Shown: one piece after another, positions 57,191 to 64,000 of the stretch
Position numbering within the stretch: the first letter of the stretch is position 1
Layout of the letters: each line of letters begins with the position of its first letter
Assembly: GCF_014288055.1 (NCBI RefSeq)
Contig: NZ_JACOPK010000005.1
Span: 124,001 to 188,000, forward strand
DNA length: 64,000 nt
DNA from: Agathobaculum hominis
Lineage (GTDB): Bacteria > Bacillota > Clostridia > Oscillospirales > Butyricicoccaceae
Reading direction: 5' to 3'
Program-made: the position numbers and the translations under genes
The notes under the pieces: generated by a model
Told to the model about the DNA's origin: nothing
What the model saw: only the letters and a program-made list of their open reading frames with translations
Databases searched by the model: none

Positions 57191-57745
57191 TCGTAACATC
57201 CTGCGGCTTCACGGTACGCAAGCCGTGCTCGCACTCTGCGTAGTCGTTCGAGCACAGTTCTGTAGAGAACCTTGCGAAAAATAATGAATATTTATATAGC
57301 TAATTGTACGATAATGTCTTATCTGCTGGGGATATGTCGGTTTACTCCGGCTTTGTTAATTTTCATGAAATTTTCGAAACACTCTGGTGAAAATTCTGAT
57401 GTGAAAAATCAGCAGATTTTCAGGGGATGGAGGGAATGAACGCGCGGAAATCTGTCACAGGGGCGAAAAATCAGCAAGCACTTTTTCGAAATAGGGAAAA
57501 TGTGGCAAAACGGCACTTGCCGTGTTCGGACGATTTCCTTAACGGTATCTTAACACGAAGATGCAAAATTCGGGAAATTATTTGTATAAAATGCTGTCTG
57601 GAATACGGAATTTCGACGCGATAGGGAAATAATGGATATTACACGAAAAAATCATACTTTATTCCTTTGAAATCTTATGATATAACTTTTGTATAGGCAG
57701 GAGGTAAGCTGGAAATACAGAATCAAAAGGAAGGTCGTGTATAAG
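57191..57745. other. Intergenic region before Spo0A-type copy 3
   Basis: 555 bp without a supported gene. It contains one sequence with a single mismatch to the 0A-box core on the minus strand (TTCGACG, 57612-57618) and AT-rich promoter-like DNA near 57650-57690. Read-through from RNA copy C into the next gene is possible. Confidence 0.3.
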
Positions 57746-58204
57746 ATGAAGAATAGAATTGAGCGGGGAACTGGGCTGCATGCGGAAAATCTGCGCACGA
57801 TTGCTGCGAGAGAAATTGAATTTCGCTTAACGCCATATATCTTTAATCTCGGCATCCCGCCGCACGTTTCGGGGTACAATTATCTGCGTGATGCGGTGAT
57901 TGAGCTGCTGCTCGAGCCTGCGGCACAGGTCGGAGTGACAAAATGTGTATATCCGAGCGTTGCCGCCATGTACGGCACAACGGTGCACGCGGTGGAGCGT
58001 TCGGTGCGGCACGCGATCACGTCGGCATGGAATGGCGGCGGCCTGCGCCGGGTGAAGGGCGATCCGCAAAATACGATTCTGAGATTTCACAGCAGACCGA
58101 CAAACAAAAAATGTATCATGGCGCTCGCACAGATGATGCAGGAACAATATGGGAACCAGATTCCCGACTGGTATGGCGAAGCGGTATGTAACGAAACAGA
58201 ATGA
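57746..58204 (+). CDS. Stand-alone Spo0A effector-domain protein, copy 3
   Basis: 152 residues, almost entirely a Spo0A_C-type DNA-binding domain: EIEFRLTPYIFNLGIPPHVSGYNYL, AVERSVRHAITSAWNGGG and SRPTNKKCIMALAQMM. It is closest to copy 2 (REIEFRLTPY... GGLRxxKGDP shared). No receiver domain precedes it. ATG 57746 follows AAGGAAGG at a slightly long spacing; an upstream in-frame ATG at 57689 has GTATAGG-like sequence only. It lies downstream of RNA copy C and before a strong terminator. Confidence 0.85.
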   Translation: MKNRIERGTGLHAENLRTIAAREIEFRLTPYIFNLGIPPHVSGYNYLRDAVIELLLEPAAQVGVTKCVYPSVAAMYGTTVHAVERSVRHAITSAWNGGGLRRVKGDPQNTILRFHSRPTNKKCIMALAQMMQEQYGNQIPDWYGEAVCNETE

Positions 58205-58235
58205 CAGGGACACACCGAATCATCTGATAAAACCG

Positions 58236-58285
58236 AAAATCCCTCCGGAACCACTCGAACAGGGTGGAGCCGGAGGGATTTTTTG
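58236..58285 (+). terminator. Terminator after Spo0A-type copy 3
   Basis: AAAATCCCTCCGG / CCGGAGGGATTTT is a 13-bp perfect stem followed by TT, able to work in both directions between convergent genes. Confidence 0.85.
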
Positions 58286-58318
58286 CTGTTATTCAGCTGC
58301 AATTTTTAGCGGGAGAGA

Positions 58319-59128
58319 TTAAGCTGGCCTGCTCTCAGTCAGAGCCTTGACTTCGTCAACACTGATTTCCAGCGCATCGGCAATATCTTCATAGGTATAT
58401 TTGCCGGAGTTCAACATACGCCGCGCAATCCTGACCATTCTGGCTTTATCGGCTTCACGCGCCGCTTCATTTCTCATATCTTCCATAGCCTTGCACATAG
58501 TCGCAACTCCTTCCGTATCTTCTTTGAAATAGCGAACTCTGTCCGCCAGAATTTGATAGTGCATCTCTTCGGCGCTGGTGCAGGAAAAGTCGTGCATGAG
58601 CTGCCCCAGAGCCGTATCGTCTTTGATCTGGGCGTTTACATACAGGATATGCGACTCGTCCCCGAACAATGCGCCGGTTTCTCTGACCGTCCGGTCAATG
58701 TGATAGATCGGACAGCTGCCGTCCAGTACATCATGCTCCGTGATGAAAATGACATAAGTTTCGTTCAGCTTCTCATATTCATCGCCGGGCTCGGTCACAT
58801 TGGCGTCGAGCAGACTGCTGTTATAGCGGGCACGCTTGACGCCGGCGCCTTTGTCACTGCGCTGCACCTCGATATTGTAAACGCGGTCTGCTTCATCGAC
58901 GGCCAGAATATCCAGCCGCACAGAGCGCCCCTGCAAATTCTTAATATCGTGCTGACCATGTACGCGCTGTACGCGCAGATCGGTGCGTTGTAAGATGATC
59001 TGGAGCAGGAACTCGGCACAGGCCTTGTCCTCAAACACCTTATTCATAAAATCATCATCCAGCAGGCGAAAACCGCGCAGCCGCTGCAAATCCTCTGCGT
59101 GCTTGCGCTCGAAATCCAGGTCGGACAT
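58319..59128 (-). CDS. Rpn/PDDEXK_2-type nuclease (putative transposase-like)
   Basis: A 269-residue protein of the Rpn/PD-(D/E)XK family. The nuclease core is VRLDILAVDEADRVYNIEVQRS (D...ExQ) at about residues 68-89, then the YNSSLLDANV region. The C-terminal 60 residues are helical with a short HTH-like EDIADALEISVDEVKAL. Members are small endonucleases linked to RecA-independent DNA transfer and are common in many copies in gut Firmicutes. The start has GGATGTGA upstream. It is next to a sigma-G fragment but shows no functional link. Confidence 0.85.
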   Translation of the reverse strand: MSDLDFERKHAEDLQRLRGFRLLDDDFMNKVFEDKACAEFLLQIILQRTDLRVQRVHGQHDIKNLQGRSVRLDILAVDEADRVYNIEVQRSDKGAGVKRARYNSSLLDANVTEPGDEYEKLNETYVIFITEHDVLDGSCPIYHIDRTVRETGALFGDESHILYVNAQIKDDTALGQLMHDFSCTSAEEMHYQILADRVRYFKEDTEGVATMCKAMEDMRNEAAREADKARMVRIARRMLNSGKYTYEDIADALEISVDEVKALTESRPA

Positions 59129-59173
59129 AACGTCACATCCTTATCTATAATATACCATGGAAATCCGGGCGGT

Positions 59174-59668
59174 TCAAGCCGTGACGGCGGCTGTTTTCCC
59201 CGCTTTCTGCCCTTTTTCTTGTTTCCTTTTGTTTGGCGAAAGGTGTATCTCACGAGCGACCTCCATCTGGGTGCGGCCCTCGAAAAAGCGCAGGCGGATG
59301 ATGCGCTTTTCGCGGTCATCCAGACCGTCGATGGCCTCGCGCAGGGCAATGGCGGCGAGCCAGTGGTCGTCCGTATTGCGCGTGTCGCCGACCTGATCCA
59401 TGACGCAGACCGTGTCGGTGCCGTCATGAAAAACCGGCTCGAACAGCGAGACCGGGTCGAGAATGGCGTCGAGCGCGAAAACGACCTCCTCCTTGGGCAC
59501 ATTCATCGCCCGGGCAAGCTCGACAATATCCGGCTCGCGCTGATGCTCGCGCACGAAGGCCTCCTTGGCCTGAAGAGCACGGTATGCCGTGTCGCGCAGG
59601 CTTCGCGAGACGCGCAGCGTGCTGTTGTCGCGCAGGTAGCGGCGGATTTCCCCAATGATCATCGGCAT
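59174..59668 (-). pseudogene. sigG: Sporulation sigma factor sigma-G fragment, lacking both ends
   Basis: Codons 1-130 match sigma-G from late region 2 to region 4: PMIIGEIRRYLRDN, VSRSLRDTAYRALQ, VFALDAILDPVSLFEPVFHDG and RLRFFEGRTQMEVAREI. Everything upstream (regions 1.2 to 2.4) is absent: 23 bp before the first codon lies the stop of a large serine recombinase. The C-terminus diverges after MEVAREI, where SQAQVSRLEK is expected, so the second HTH helix of region 4.2 is lost too. Either this is half of a sigma gene split by a skin-like element with further damage, or a stray copy. Confidence 0.8.
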
Positions 59669-59691
59669 GAACGTTCAAAGGGGAAAAACAG

Positions 59692-61071
59692 CTATCCGGC
59701 GCGGACCTCCGAGCGTTCCGCGCCCTCGATGGCGTAAAATATTTCGATGCGGTCATTTCGGAGCACGATCCTGTCCACGCAGGCGCGGACAAGCGACTGC
59801 TTCTCTCTCGCGTCCAGACTGTCCCACTGCGCGCCGACCGTGCGCAGTGCGCCGAGCGCGTCCTCTTTCTCTGCGTCCTGTCCGGCACGCTGCTGCACCG
59901 CGAGAAGCGCCTCCGAGGCGCGGTCTCTGTCCTGCTTCGCGCGTGCGATGGCGTCACGGAGCGTGTCGTCCTCGTCCTCGGCGTACAGCTCGTACAGCCG
60001 CCGCAGCCTTCGCTCCGCACGGGCGAGCGCTTTCCGGCAGCTCTGCTCGTCCTCGGCCGGGGCGGACGGCGGATCTGGCTGCGCGGCAAGCCGGGCAAGG
60101 TCTGCGGTCACGATGCGCTCGATCTCCTGCGCCATGATGCCGCGGTTCGGGCAGTTTTCGTCGTGGACGAGATGCGGCTTGGATTTGTCGCGCGAGTAGC
60201 AGACCAGCCGGTCTCCGGCGCGGCCCCATTTCTGATAGCGCATTTTTGCGCCGCAGTGGCCGCACACGAGCAGTCCGGTCAGCAGCTTTCCGCCGTCGGC
60301 GGCGCGCGGCCGGTTGGGGCGGTGCAGGCGGCGCTGCGCGCGCAGCCATGTCTCGCGGTCGATGAGCGGCTCATGGCGGCCGGGATAGCGCTCGCCCTTG
60401 TACAGGATAACGCCGGTGTTGCTCTCGCGGTCGAGGATCTGCCGCACGAGATGCTCGTAACGCAGACCGAGCGCCCGGGCGATGCCCCCGGCGGACTCGC
60501 CGGCGAGATAGCGCGCGTAGATCTCGCGCACGGTGTCCGCATCACGATTGGGCACGAGGATGCCCTTCGCGGCATCGTAATCGTAGCCGAAGGGGATCTT
60601 GCCGCCGCCCGGCCAGTAGCCCTGCCGGACGCGCTCGACCATGCCCATGCGCGTGCGCAGGAAGATGTTCTCGCGCTCGAGCTGCGCAAAGGCGGACAGA
60701 ATACCGATCATGGCGCGGCCGTAGGGCGTGCCGGTGTCGATGTTTTCGTTGATCGAGACGAAATCCACGCCGTGCGGCGCGAAAACGTCCTCGATCAAGT
60801 AAAGCGTGTCCTTCTGGCTGCGGCTCAGGCGGTCGAGCTTGTAGACGACCACGCGCTCGACTTCGCCGCGGCGGATGCAGTCGATGAGCTGCGTCACGGC
60901 CGGGCGCGACAGGTTCGAGCCGGAAAAGCCGCCGTCCACGTACTGCGTGAAGCGGTCGATGCCCTTCATGCGGCAGTAGGCTTCGAGCTTTTCGGCCTGT
61001 GCGGCGAGCGAATAGCCCTCGTCGGCCTGCGCTTCGGTCGAAACGCGCAGGTATAAAGCGGTGTGTTTCAT
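59692..61071 (-). CDS. Large serine recombinase adjoining the sigma-G fragment
   Basis: A 459-residue recombinase. LYLRVSTEAQADEGYSLAAQ has nucleophile Ser11, and YKLDRLSRSQKD the DRxxR motif. The recombinase domain (GKIPFGYDYD..., ILDRESNTGVILYKG) and zinc ribbon (LLVCGHCGAKMRY ... CPNRG) follow, with a coiled coil rich in Ala/Arg/Glu at about 350-430. It is GC-rich like its chromosomal neighbours. Recombinases of this type excise skin elements from sporulation sigma genes; its position right at a sigma-G break point fits that role. The start ATG overlaps the stop of a 53-residue frame by four bases. Confidence 0.93.
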   Translation of the reverse strand: MKHTALYLRVSTEAQADEGYSLAAQAEKLEAYCRMKGIDRFTQYVDGGFSGSNLSRPAVTQLIDCIRRGEVERVVVYKLDRLSRSQKDTLYLIEDVFAPHGVDFVSINENIDTGTPYGRAMIGILSAFAQLERENIFLRTRMGMVERVRQGYWPGGGKIPFGYDYDAAKGILVPNRDADTVREIYARYLAGESAGGIARALGLRYEHLVRQILDRESNTGVILYKGERYPGRHEPLIDRETWLRAQRRLHRPNRPRAADGGKLLTGLLVCGHCGAKMRYQKWGRAGDRLVCYSRDKSKPHLVHDENCPNRGIMAQEIERIVTADLARLAAQPDPPSAPAEDEQSCRKALARAERRLRRLYELYAEDEDDTLRDAIARAKQDRDRASEALLAVQQRAGQDAEKEDALGALRTVGAQWDSLDAREKQSLVRACVDRIVLRNDRIEIFYAIEGAERSEVRAG

Positions 61072-61229
61072 GGTTTTCCCTTTCCGGGACTGCGTTCCTC
61101 CGCCTTCAGTATAGCAGAGCGCGCACGCGGCGGCAATGGAACATGCTGGCGCGGCAGGGAGAAGGGCAGGACGAGCGGCGGCATCGCGCCGGAGAGCGGG
61201 ACGCCGTTCAGATATCGGATGATCTGCAT
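61068..61229 (-). CDS. Small 53-residue protein coupled to recombinase
   Basis: A short frame starting at ATG 61229 with AAAGGAG seven bases upstream and ending in an ATGA overlap with the recombinase start. The translation opens MQIIRYLNGVPLSGAMPP and has a basic tail. No family recognised. The ribosome site and coupling argue that it is translated; it may be a recombination accessory factor. Confidence 0.6.
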   Translation of the reverse strand: MQIIRYLNGVPLSGAMPPLVLPFSLPRQHVPLPPRARSAILKAEERSPGKGKP

Positions 61230-61351
61230 GGAAAAGCTCCTTTCCGCAGGGGAACATTGCCCTGCATCGGAAGTTTCCCCCGAAACTGCCCACTGCAACC
61301 CTGTGAGAGCCGGGGGTTCAGCTTTTCCGACAGGTAAAGCTAAATTTTGTC

Positions 61352-61380
61352 TTGTGAGCACGCCTGCACGGGTGTATAAT
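61352..61380 (+). promoter_or_regulatory. Promoter of pta
   Basis: TTGTGA (61352-61357), 17-bp spacer, TATAAT (61375-61380), followed by a leader of about 65 nt to the pta start. Confidence 0.65.
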
Positions 61381-61449
61381 GTATATAGAAAACGTTTGTC
61401 TGCGGGTGAGGTATGCCTGCACGGACGAGATAACGAAGGAGAATGAAAT

Positions 61450-62460
61450 ATGTTTGAGAACCTGATTTCGGCTCTGAAGGCTGAAAAGCGTACCATCGTA
61501 TTTACCGAGGGCGAGGATGCCCGTATTCTTGAGGCTGCTTCCCGCCTGAAGAAGGACGGCCTGATGGACTCCATCCTGGTCGGCAACGTAGAGGCTGTTA
61601 AGGCTGCTGCTGCAAAGGGCGGCTTTGATATCGAGGGCATGGAGATCATCGATCCGGCAACCTATCCGGAGATGGATGCCATGGTAGCCAAGATGGTAGA
61701 GCTCCGCAAGGGCAAGATGAGCGAGGAGGACTGCCGCGCTGCACTGTCCAAGGGCAACTACTTCGGCACCATGCTCGTCAAGATGGGCAAGGCTGACGCT
61801 CTGCTCGGCGGCGCTACCTACTCCACCGCTGATACCGTTCGTCCGGCGCTCCAGCTCATCAAGACCAAGCCGGGCGCACACCTCGTAAGCTCCTGCTTTA
61901 TTCTCGTTCGCGAGAAGGACGGCGTCGAGGAGAAGCTGGCTATGGGCGACTGCGCGATCAACATCGACTATCCGGACAGCAAGGACAAGGAAGGCAACGT
62001 AACCCTGAAGGGCAGCCAGAAGCTGGCTGAGGTTGCCATCGAGACCGCAAACACCGCAAAGGCTTTCGGCATCGACCCGAAGGTTGCTGTTCTGTCCTTC
62101 TCCACCAAGGGCTCCGGCAAGGGCGGCACGGTCGCTCTGTCCCGCGAGGCTACCGAGTACGCAAAGGAAATGAACCCGGATCTGGCGATCGACGGCGAGC
62201 TGCAGTTTGACGCTGCTGTATCTCCGGTCGTTGCTGCTACCAAGTGCAAGGGCTCTCCGGTTGCAGGCCAGGCCAACACCTTCATCTTCCCGTCCATCGA
62301 GGCAGGCAACATCGGCTACAAGATCGCTCAGCGTCTGGGCGGCTTCGCAGCTTACGGCCCGATCCTGCAGGGTCTGAACGCTCCGATCAACGATCTGTCC
62401 CGCGGCTGCAACGCAGACGAGGTTTACCAGATGGCGATCATCACCGCAGGCCTGAAGTAA
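61450..62460 (+). CDS. pta: Phosphate acetyltransferase
   Basis: A 336-residue enzyme converting acetyl-CoA and phosphate to acetyl phosphate and CoA in acetate fermentation. Typical stretches: TIVFTEGEDARILEAASRL, the LLGGATYSTADTVRPALQLI substrate region, VLSFSTKGSGKG, and FPSIEAGNIGYKIAQRLGG. The length fits the short (non-fused) bacterial Pta. Codon use is strongly biased (CTG/GTT/GCT), suggesting high expression. The ribosome site is GAAGGAG. No ackA is seen next to it. Confidence 0.95.
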   Translation: MFENLISALKAEKRTIVFTEGEDARILEAASRLKKDGLMDSILVGNVEAVKAAAAKGGFDIEGMEIIDPATYPEMDAMVAKMVELRKGKMSEEDCRAALSKGNYFGTMLVKMGKADALLGGATYSTADTVRPALQLIKTKPGAHLVSSCFILVREKDGVEEKLAMGDCAINIDYPDSKDKEGNVTLKGSQKLAEVAIETANTAKAFGIDPKVAVLSFSTKGSGKGGTVALSREATEYAKEMNPDLAIDGELQFDAAVSPVVAATKCKGSPVAGQANTFIFPSIEAGNIGYKIAQRLGGFAAYGPILQGLNAPINDLSRGCNADEVYQMAIITAGLK

Positions 62461-62486
62461 TTTCAGCTTAAAAACCGTATCATCAG

Positions 62487-62530
62487 CCGCCGGCGTGAAA
62501 ACAAACCTTCGCGCCGGCGGTTTGTTTTTT
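62487..62530 (+). terminator. Terminator after pta
   Basis: CCGCCGGCG / CGCCGGCGG stem (extended by GAA/TTC) followed by TTTGTTTTTT. Confidence 0.85.
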
Positions 62531-62548
62531 CAGTGAGGAGGGAACGCA

Positions 62549-62989
62549 GTGAAACAAAGACTGACTTACGCGCTCGCCTCGTCTGCGGCGTGCATCGCGC
62601 TCGCGGCGTGGCTCGTGCCGTATGCGCCGATGCCGAAGGCGGAGGGCATCGGACAGATCGAGGTGCTGGGCACGATACAGGGACAGTATTCGGCGTATGT
62701 TACGCGCTGGCTCGACACGGATGAGGTGCGCCAGCTGCTGCCGCAGATCAAAATGAACAGCATTCCCGAAATTCTGGGCCGATACCCGGAGGGAAAGCTG
62801 ACCTACCAGCTCGAGACGGATTATAACGGCCAGCCGCTCTATCTTTATTACTATCCGCCGGAATTCTATGTCACCTGTGACGGAAGATGGATGCACAGGC
62901 TGCGCGGCAGTGAGGACGCCGTGCAGCGCCTGCATGAAATATGCCTCGACGCCTGCGAGCAGGAATTGGCAGATACGATATACTGGTAG
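62549..62989 (+). CDS. Hypothetical membrane-anchored or secreted protein
   Basis: A 146-residue protein starting at GTG 62549 with GGAGGGAACGCA upstream. One N-terminal hydrophobic segment (LTYALASSAACIALAAWLV) is a signal anchor or uncleaved signal. The remainder is a small soluble domain (LGTIQGQYSAYVTRWLD, QLETDYNGQPLYLYYYPP). No family recognised. It lies between terminators as a single gene. Confidence 0.65.
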   Translation: MKQRLTYALASSAACIALAAWLVPYAPMPKAEGIGQIEVLGTIQGQYSAYVTRWLDTDEVRQLLPQIKMNSIPEILGRYPEGKLTYQLETDYNGQPLYLYYYPPEFYVTCDGRWMHRLRGSEDAVQRLHEICLDACEQELADTIYW

Positions 62990-63081
62990 TAATATAATGC
63001 ACAGATAAAACAAAAAGAACTCCTGCTCCGGCGTGAAAGAGGATTTTGCGAAATAATACGAAATGTAATATTATACGAAAC

Positions 63082-63118
63082 GGAAACAAAAAGGACGCTC
63101 TTTTTTAGAGCGTCCTTT
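63082..63118 (-). terminator. Terminator of the pdx operon
   Basis: On the minus strand AAAGGACGCTCT / AGAGCGTCCTTT is a 12-bp perfect stem with a short loop, followed by TTGTTT. It lies 4 bp past the pdxT stop codon. Confidence 0.85.
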
Positions 63119-63122
63119 GGCC

Positions 63123-63677
63123 TTACATTTTGAGAAAATACTCGTGGATGGCGGTGCTGCTGTCAAGTTCGGGATGAAACGCGGTGACGAGCTGATTATC
63201 CTGCCGCGCCGCAACGATCTTGCCGCCGACAACAGCGAGCGCCTTCGCGCCGCCCGACACCGACTCGATGTAGGGCGCGCGGATGAAGGTCATCGGCAGC
63301 GTGCCGAGTCCCTCGAAGCTGTCGTTCGTGAAAAAGCTGCCGAGCTGACGGCCGTAGGCGTTGCGCTTGACCGCGATGTCCATGGTCGCGAAGCACGGAA
63401 CGCCGCCGTCGACCTGCTTTGCGAGCAGGATGAGTCCGGCGCAGGTGCCGAAGACCGGCATTCCCTCCGCGATGCGCGCGCGGAGCGCATCGAACAGGTC
63501 GAGGTCGTGCAGCAGGCGGCGCATGACCGTGCTCTCACCGCCGGGGATGATGAGGCGGTCGAGCGGCTTTTCGAGGTCGCGTGCCTGCCGGATCTCAAAA
63601 TGCGGCTCGCCCAGACGGTCGAGCATGGCGGCGTGCTCCGCGAACGCGCCCTGAAGCGCTAAAATTCCGGTTGCCAT
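63123..63677 (-). CDS. pdxT: Pyridoxal 5'-phosphate synthase glutaminase subunit
   Basis: A 184-residue class I-type glutaminase. GILALQGAFAEHAAML opens the protein, LIIPGGEST is the oxyanion region, GTCAGLILL carries the nucleophile cysteine, and the FHPEL histidine/glutamate completes the triad. It delivers ammonia from glutamine to PdxS for vitamin B6 synthesis. It begins 3 bp after pdxS on the same strand. Confidence 0.95.
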   Translation of the reverse strand: MATGILALQGAFAEHAAMLDRLGEPHFEIRQARDLEKPLDRLIIPGGESTVMRRLLHDLDLFDALRARIAEGMPVFGTCAGLILLAKQVDGGVPCFATMDIAVKRNAYGRQLGSFFTNDSFEGLGTLPMTFIRAPYIESVSGGAKALAVVGGKIVAARQDNQLVTAFHPELDSSTAIHEYFLKM

Positions 63678-63680
63678 GGC

Positions 63681-64000
63681 TTACTTGCCGCGCTCCGCCA
63701 TGAGCAGAGCGATCTCGTTTTCGTTGATGCCGACCATCGCCTCGCCGAGGTTGGTGGACAGCTCTGCGATCAGCTTTGCATCGGTGTAGTTCGTGACCGC
63801 CTTCACGATCGCCGCCGCACGCTTTGCCGGGTCGCCGGATTTGAAGATGCCCGAGCCGACGAATACGCCCTCCGCACCGAGCTGCATCATGAGCGCGGCG
63901 TCCGCCGGGGTAGCAACGCCGCCGGCTGCGAAGTTGACGACCGGCAGACGGCCGTTTTCGTGGACATACTGCACCAGCTCAACCGGAACGGCCAGCTGCT
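63681..64000 (-). CDS. pdxS: Pyridoxal 5'-phosphate synthase lyase subunit, C-terminal part (runs off window)
   Basis: The last ~105 residues of PdxS: LPVVNFAAGGVATPADAALMMQLGAEGVFVGSGIFKS is diagnostic for the TIM-barrel synthase that makes PLP from ribose-5-phosphate, glyceraldehyde-3-phosphate and ammonia. The gene continues beyond base 64000. It forms an operon with pdxT. Confidence 0.95.
   Translation of the reverse strand, partial: QLAVPVELVQYVHENGRLPVVNFAAGGVATPADAALMMQLGAEGVFVGSGIFKSGDPAKRAAAIVKAVTNYTDAKLIAELSTNLGEAMVGINENEIALLMAERGK

Noticed and set aside
57427..57624. 65-codon frame between RNA copy C and the Spo0A-type gene
   Set aside because: A GGATGGAG-like sequence precedes it, but the composition is random, no homology is recognisable, and it lies in AT-rich intergenic DNA.
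1..64000. CRISPR array
   Set aside because: No set of regularly spaced identical repeats was seen; the only short repeats are the IS21 terminal array and paired dyads.

Overview
The window looks like a chromosomal segment of a spore-forming Clostridium-class gut anaerobe, probably Oscillospiraceae/Butyricicoccaceae. The grounds are strong AGGAGG ribosome sites, a sigma-G fragment, Spo0A effector-domain proteins, an S-layer-homology protein, a Crh-like HPr, a GPH/ROK/PfkB sugar operon, and many serine recombinases. This placement is inferred from gene content and no 16S gene is present. Base composition is mosaic: GC-rich housekeeping and sugar genes alternate with AT-rich imports (the 3.5-4.6 kb permease, the reverse transcriptase, several glycosyltransferases and the YfhO-like protein).

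Layout. 0-3.3 kb: the end of a sugar isomerase gene, an orphan sugar-binding lipoprotein and a sodium:solute symporter. 3.3-7.1 kb: IS debris, an ion permease, two stand-alone Spo0A-type DNA-binding proteins and a structured RNA. 7.1-23.7 kb: accessory DNA. It holds a large serine recombinase with a small partner, a RecQ-like helicase overlapping an unknown 535-residue protein, a lone reverse transcriptase, an unknown 753-residue protein, a possible replication initiator beside AT-rich DNA, an AAA/DUF4143 ATPase, a zinc-ribbon/DUF960/amidoligase/class II amidotransferase cassette, an excisionase-like HTH protein and two small resolvases. 23.9-29.1 kb: a polyol operon (ROK regulator, sorbitol-type dehydrogenase, GPH transporter, fructokinase-type PfkB, Crh-like HPr). 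29.1-34.1 kb: an SLH protein, an AlkD-like repair protein, relics of a duplicated module, a MITE, an inositol-type dehydrogenase and a second, internally shortened sugar isomerase. 35.2-51.0 kb: a surface-polysaccharide operon headed by a resolvase homologue without its active site. It encodes a TagGH-type ABC exporter, glycosyltransferases, RfbA, GalE, UDP-galactopyranose mutase, an FrhB/pyruvyltransferase fusion, GtrB/GtrA-type proteins and a YfhO-like protein, which suggests a galactofuranose-containing and possibly pyruvylated wall polymer. 51-53 kb: nested IS3, IS256 and IS21 remains. 53.1-58.3 kb: an XRE/zinc-ribbon module between two further copies of the structured RNA, then a third stand-alone Spo0A-type protein. 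58.3-61.3 kb: an Rpn-type nuclease and a sigma-G fragment abutting a second large serine recombinase. 61.4-64 kb: core metabolism (pta, pdxT, pdxS).

The most unusual signal is a three-copy family. Each copy is a near-consensus sigma-A promoter (TTGACA, 16-bp spacer, TATAAT-type box) driving an untranslated RNA of roughly 150-190 nt. Its main hairpin shows compensatory base changes between copies. Two copies share intergenic regions with stand-alone Spo0A effector-domain genes, and two bracket the XRE/zinc-ribbon module. Other strong leads are the catalytically dead resolvase heading the polysaccharide operon, the sigma-G fragment cut at a recombinase gene, the lone reverse transcriptase, and the amidoligase cassette.
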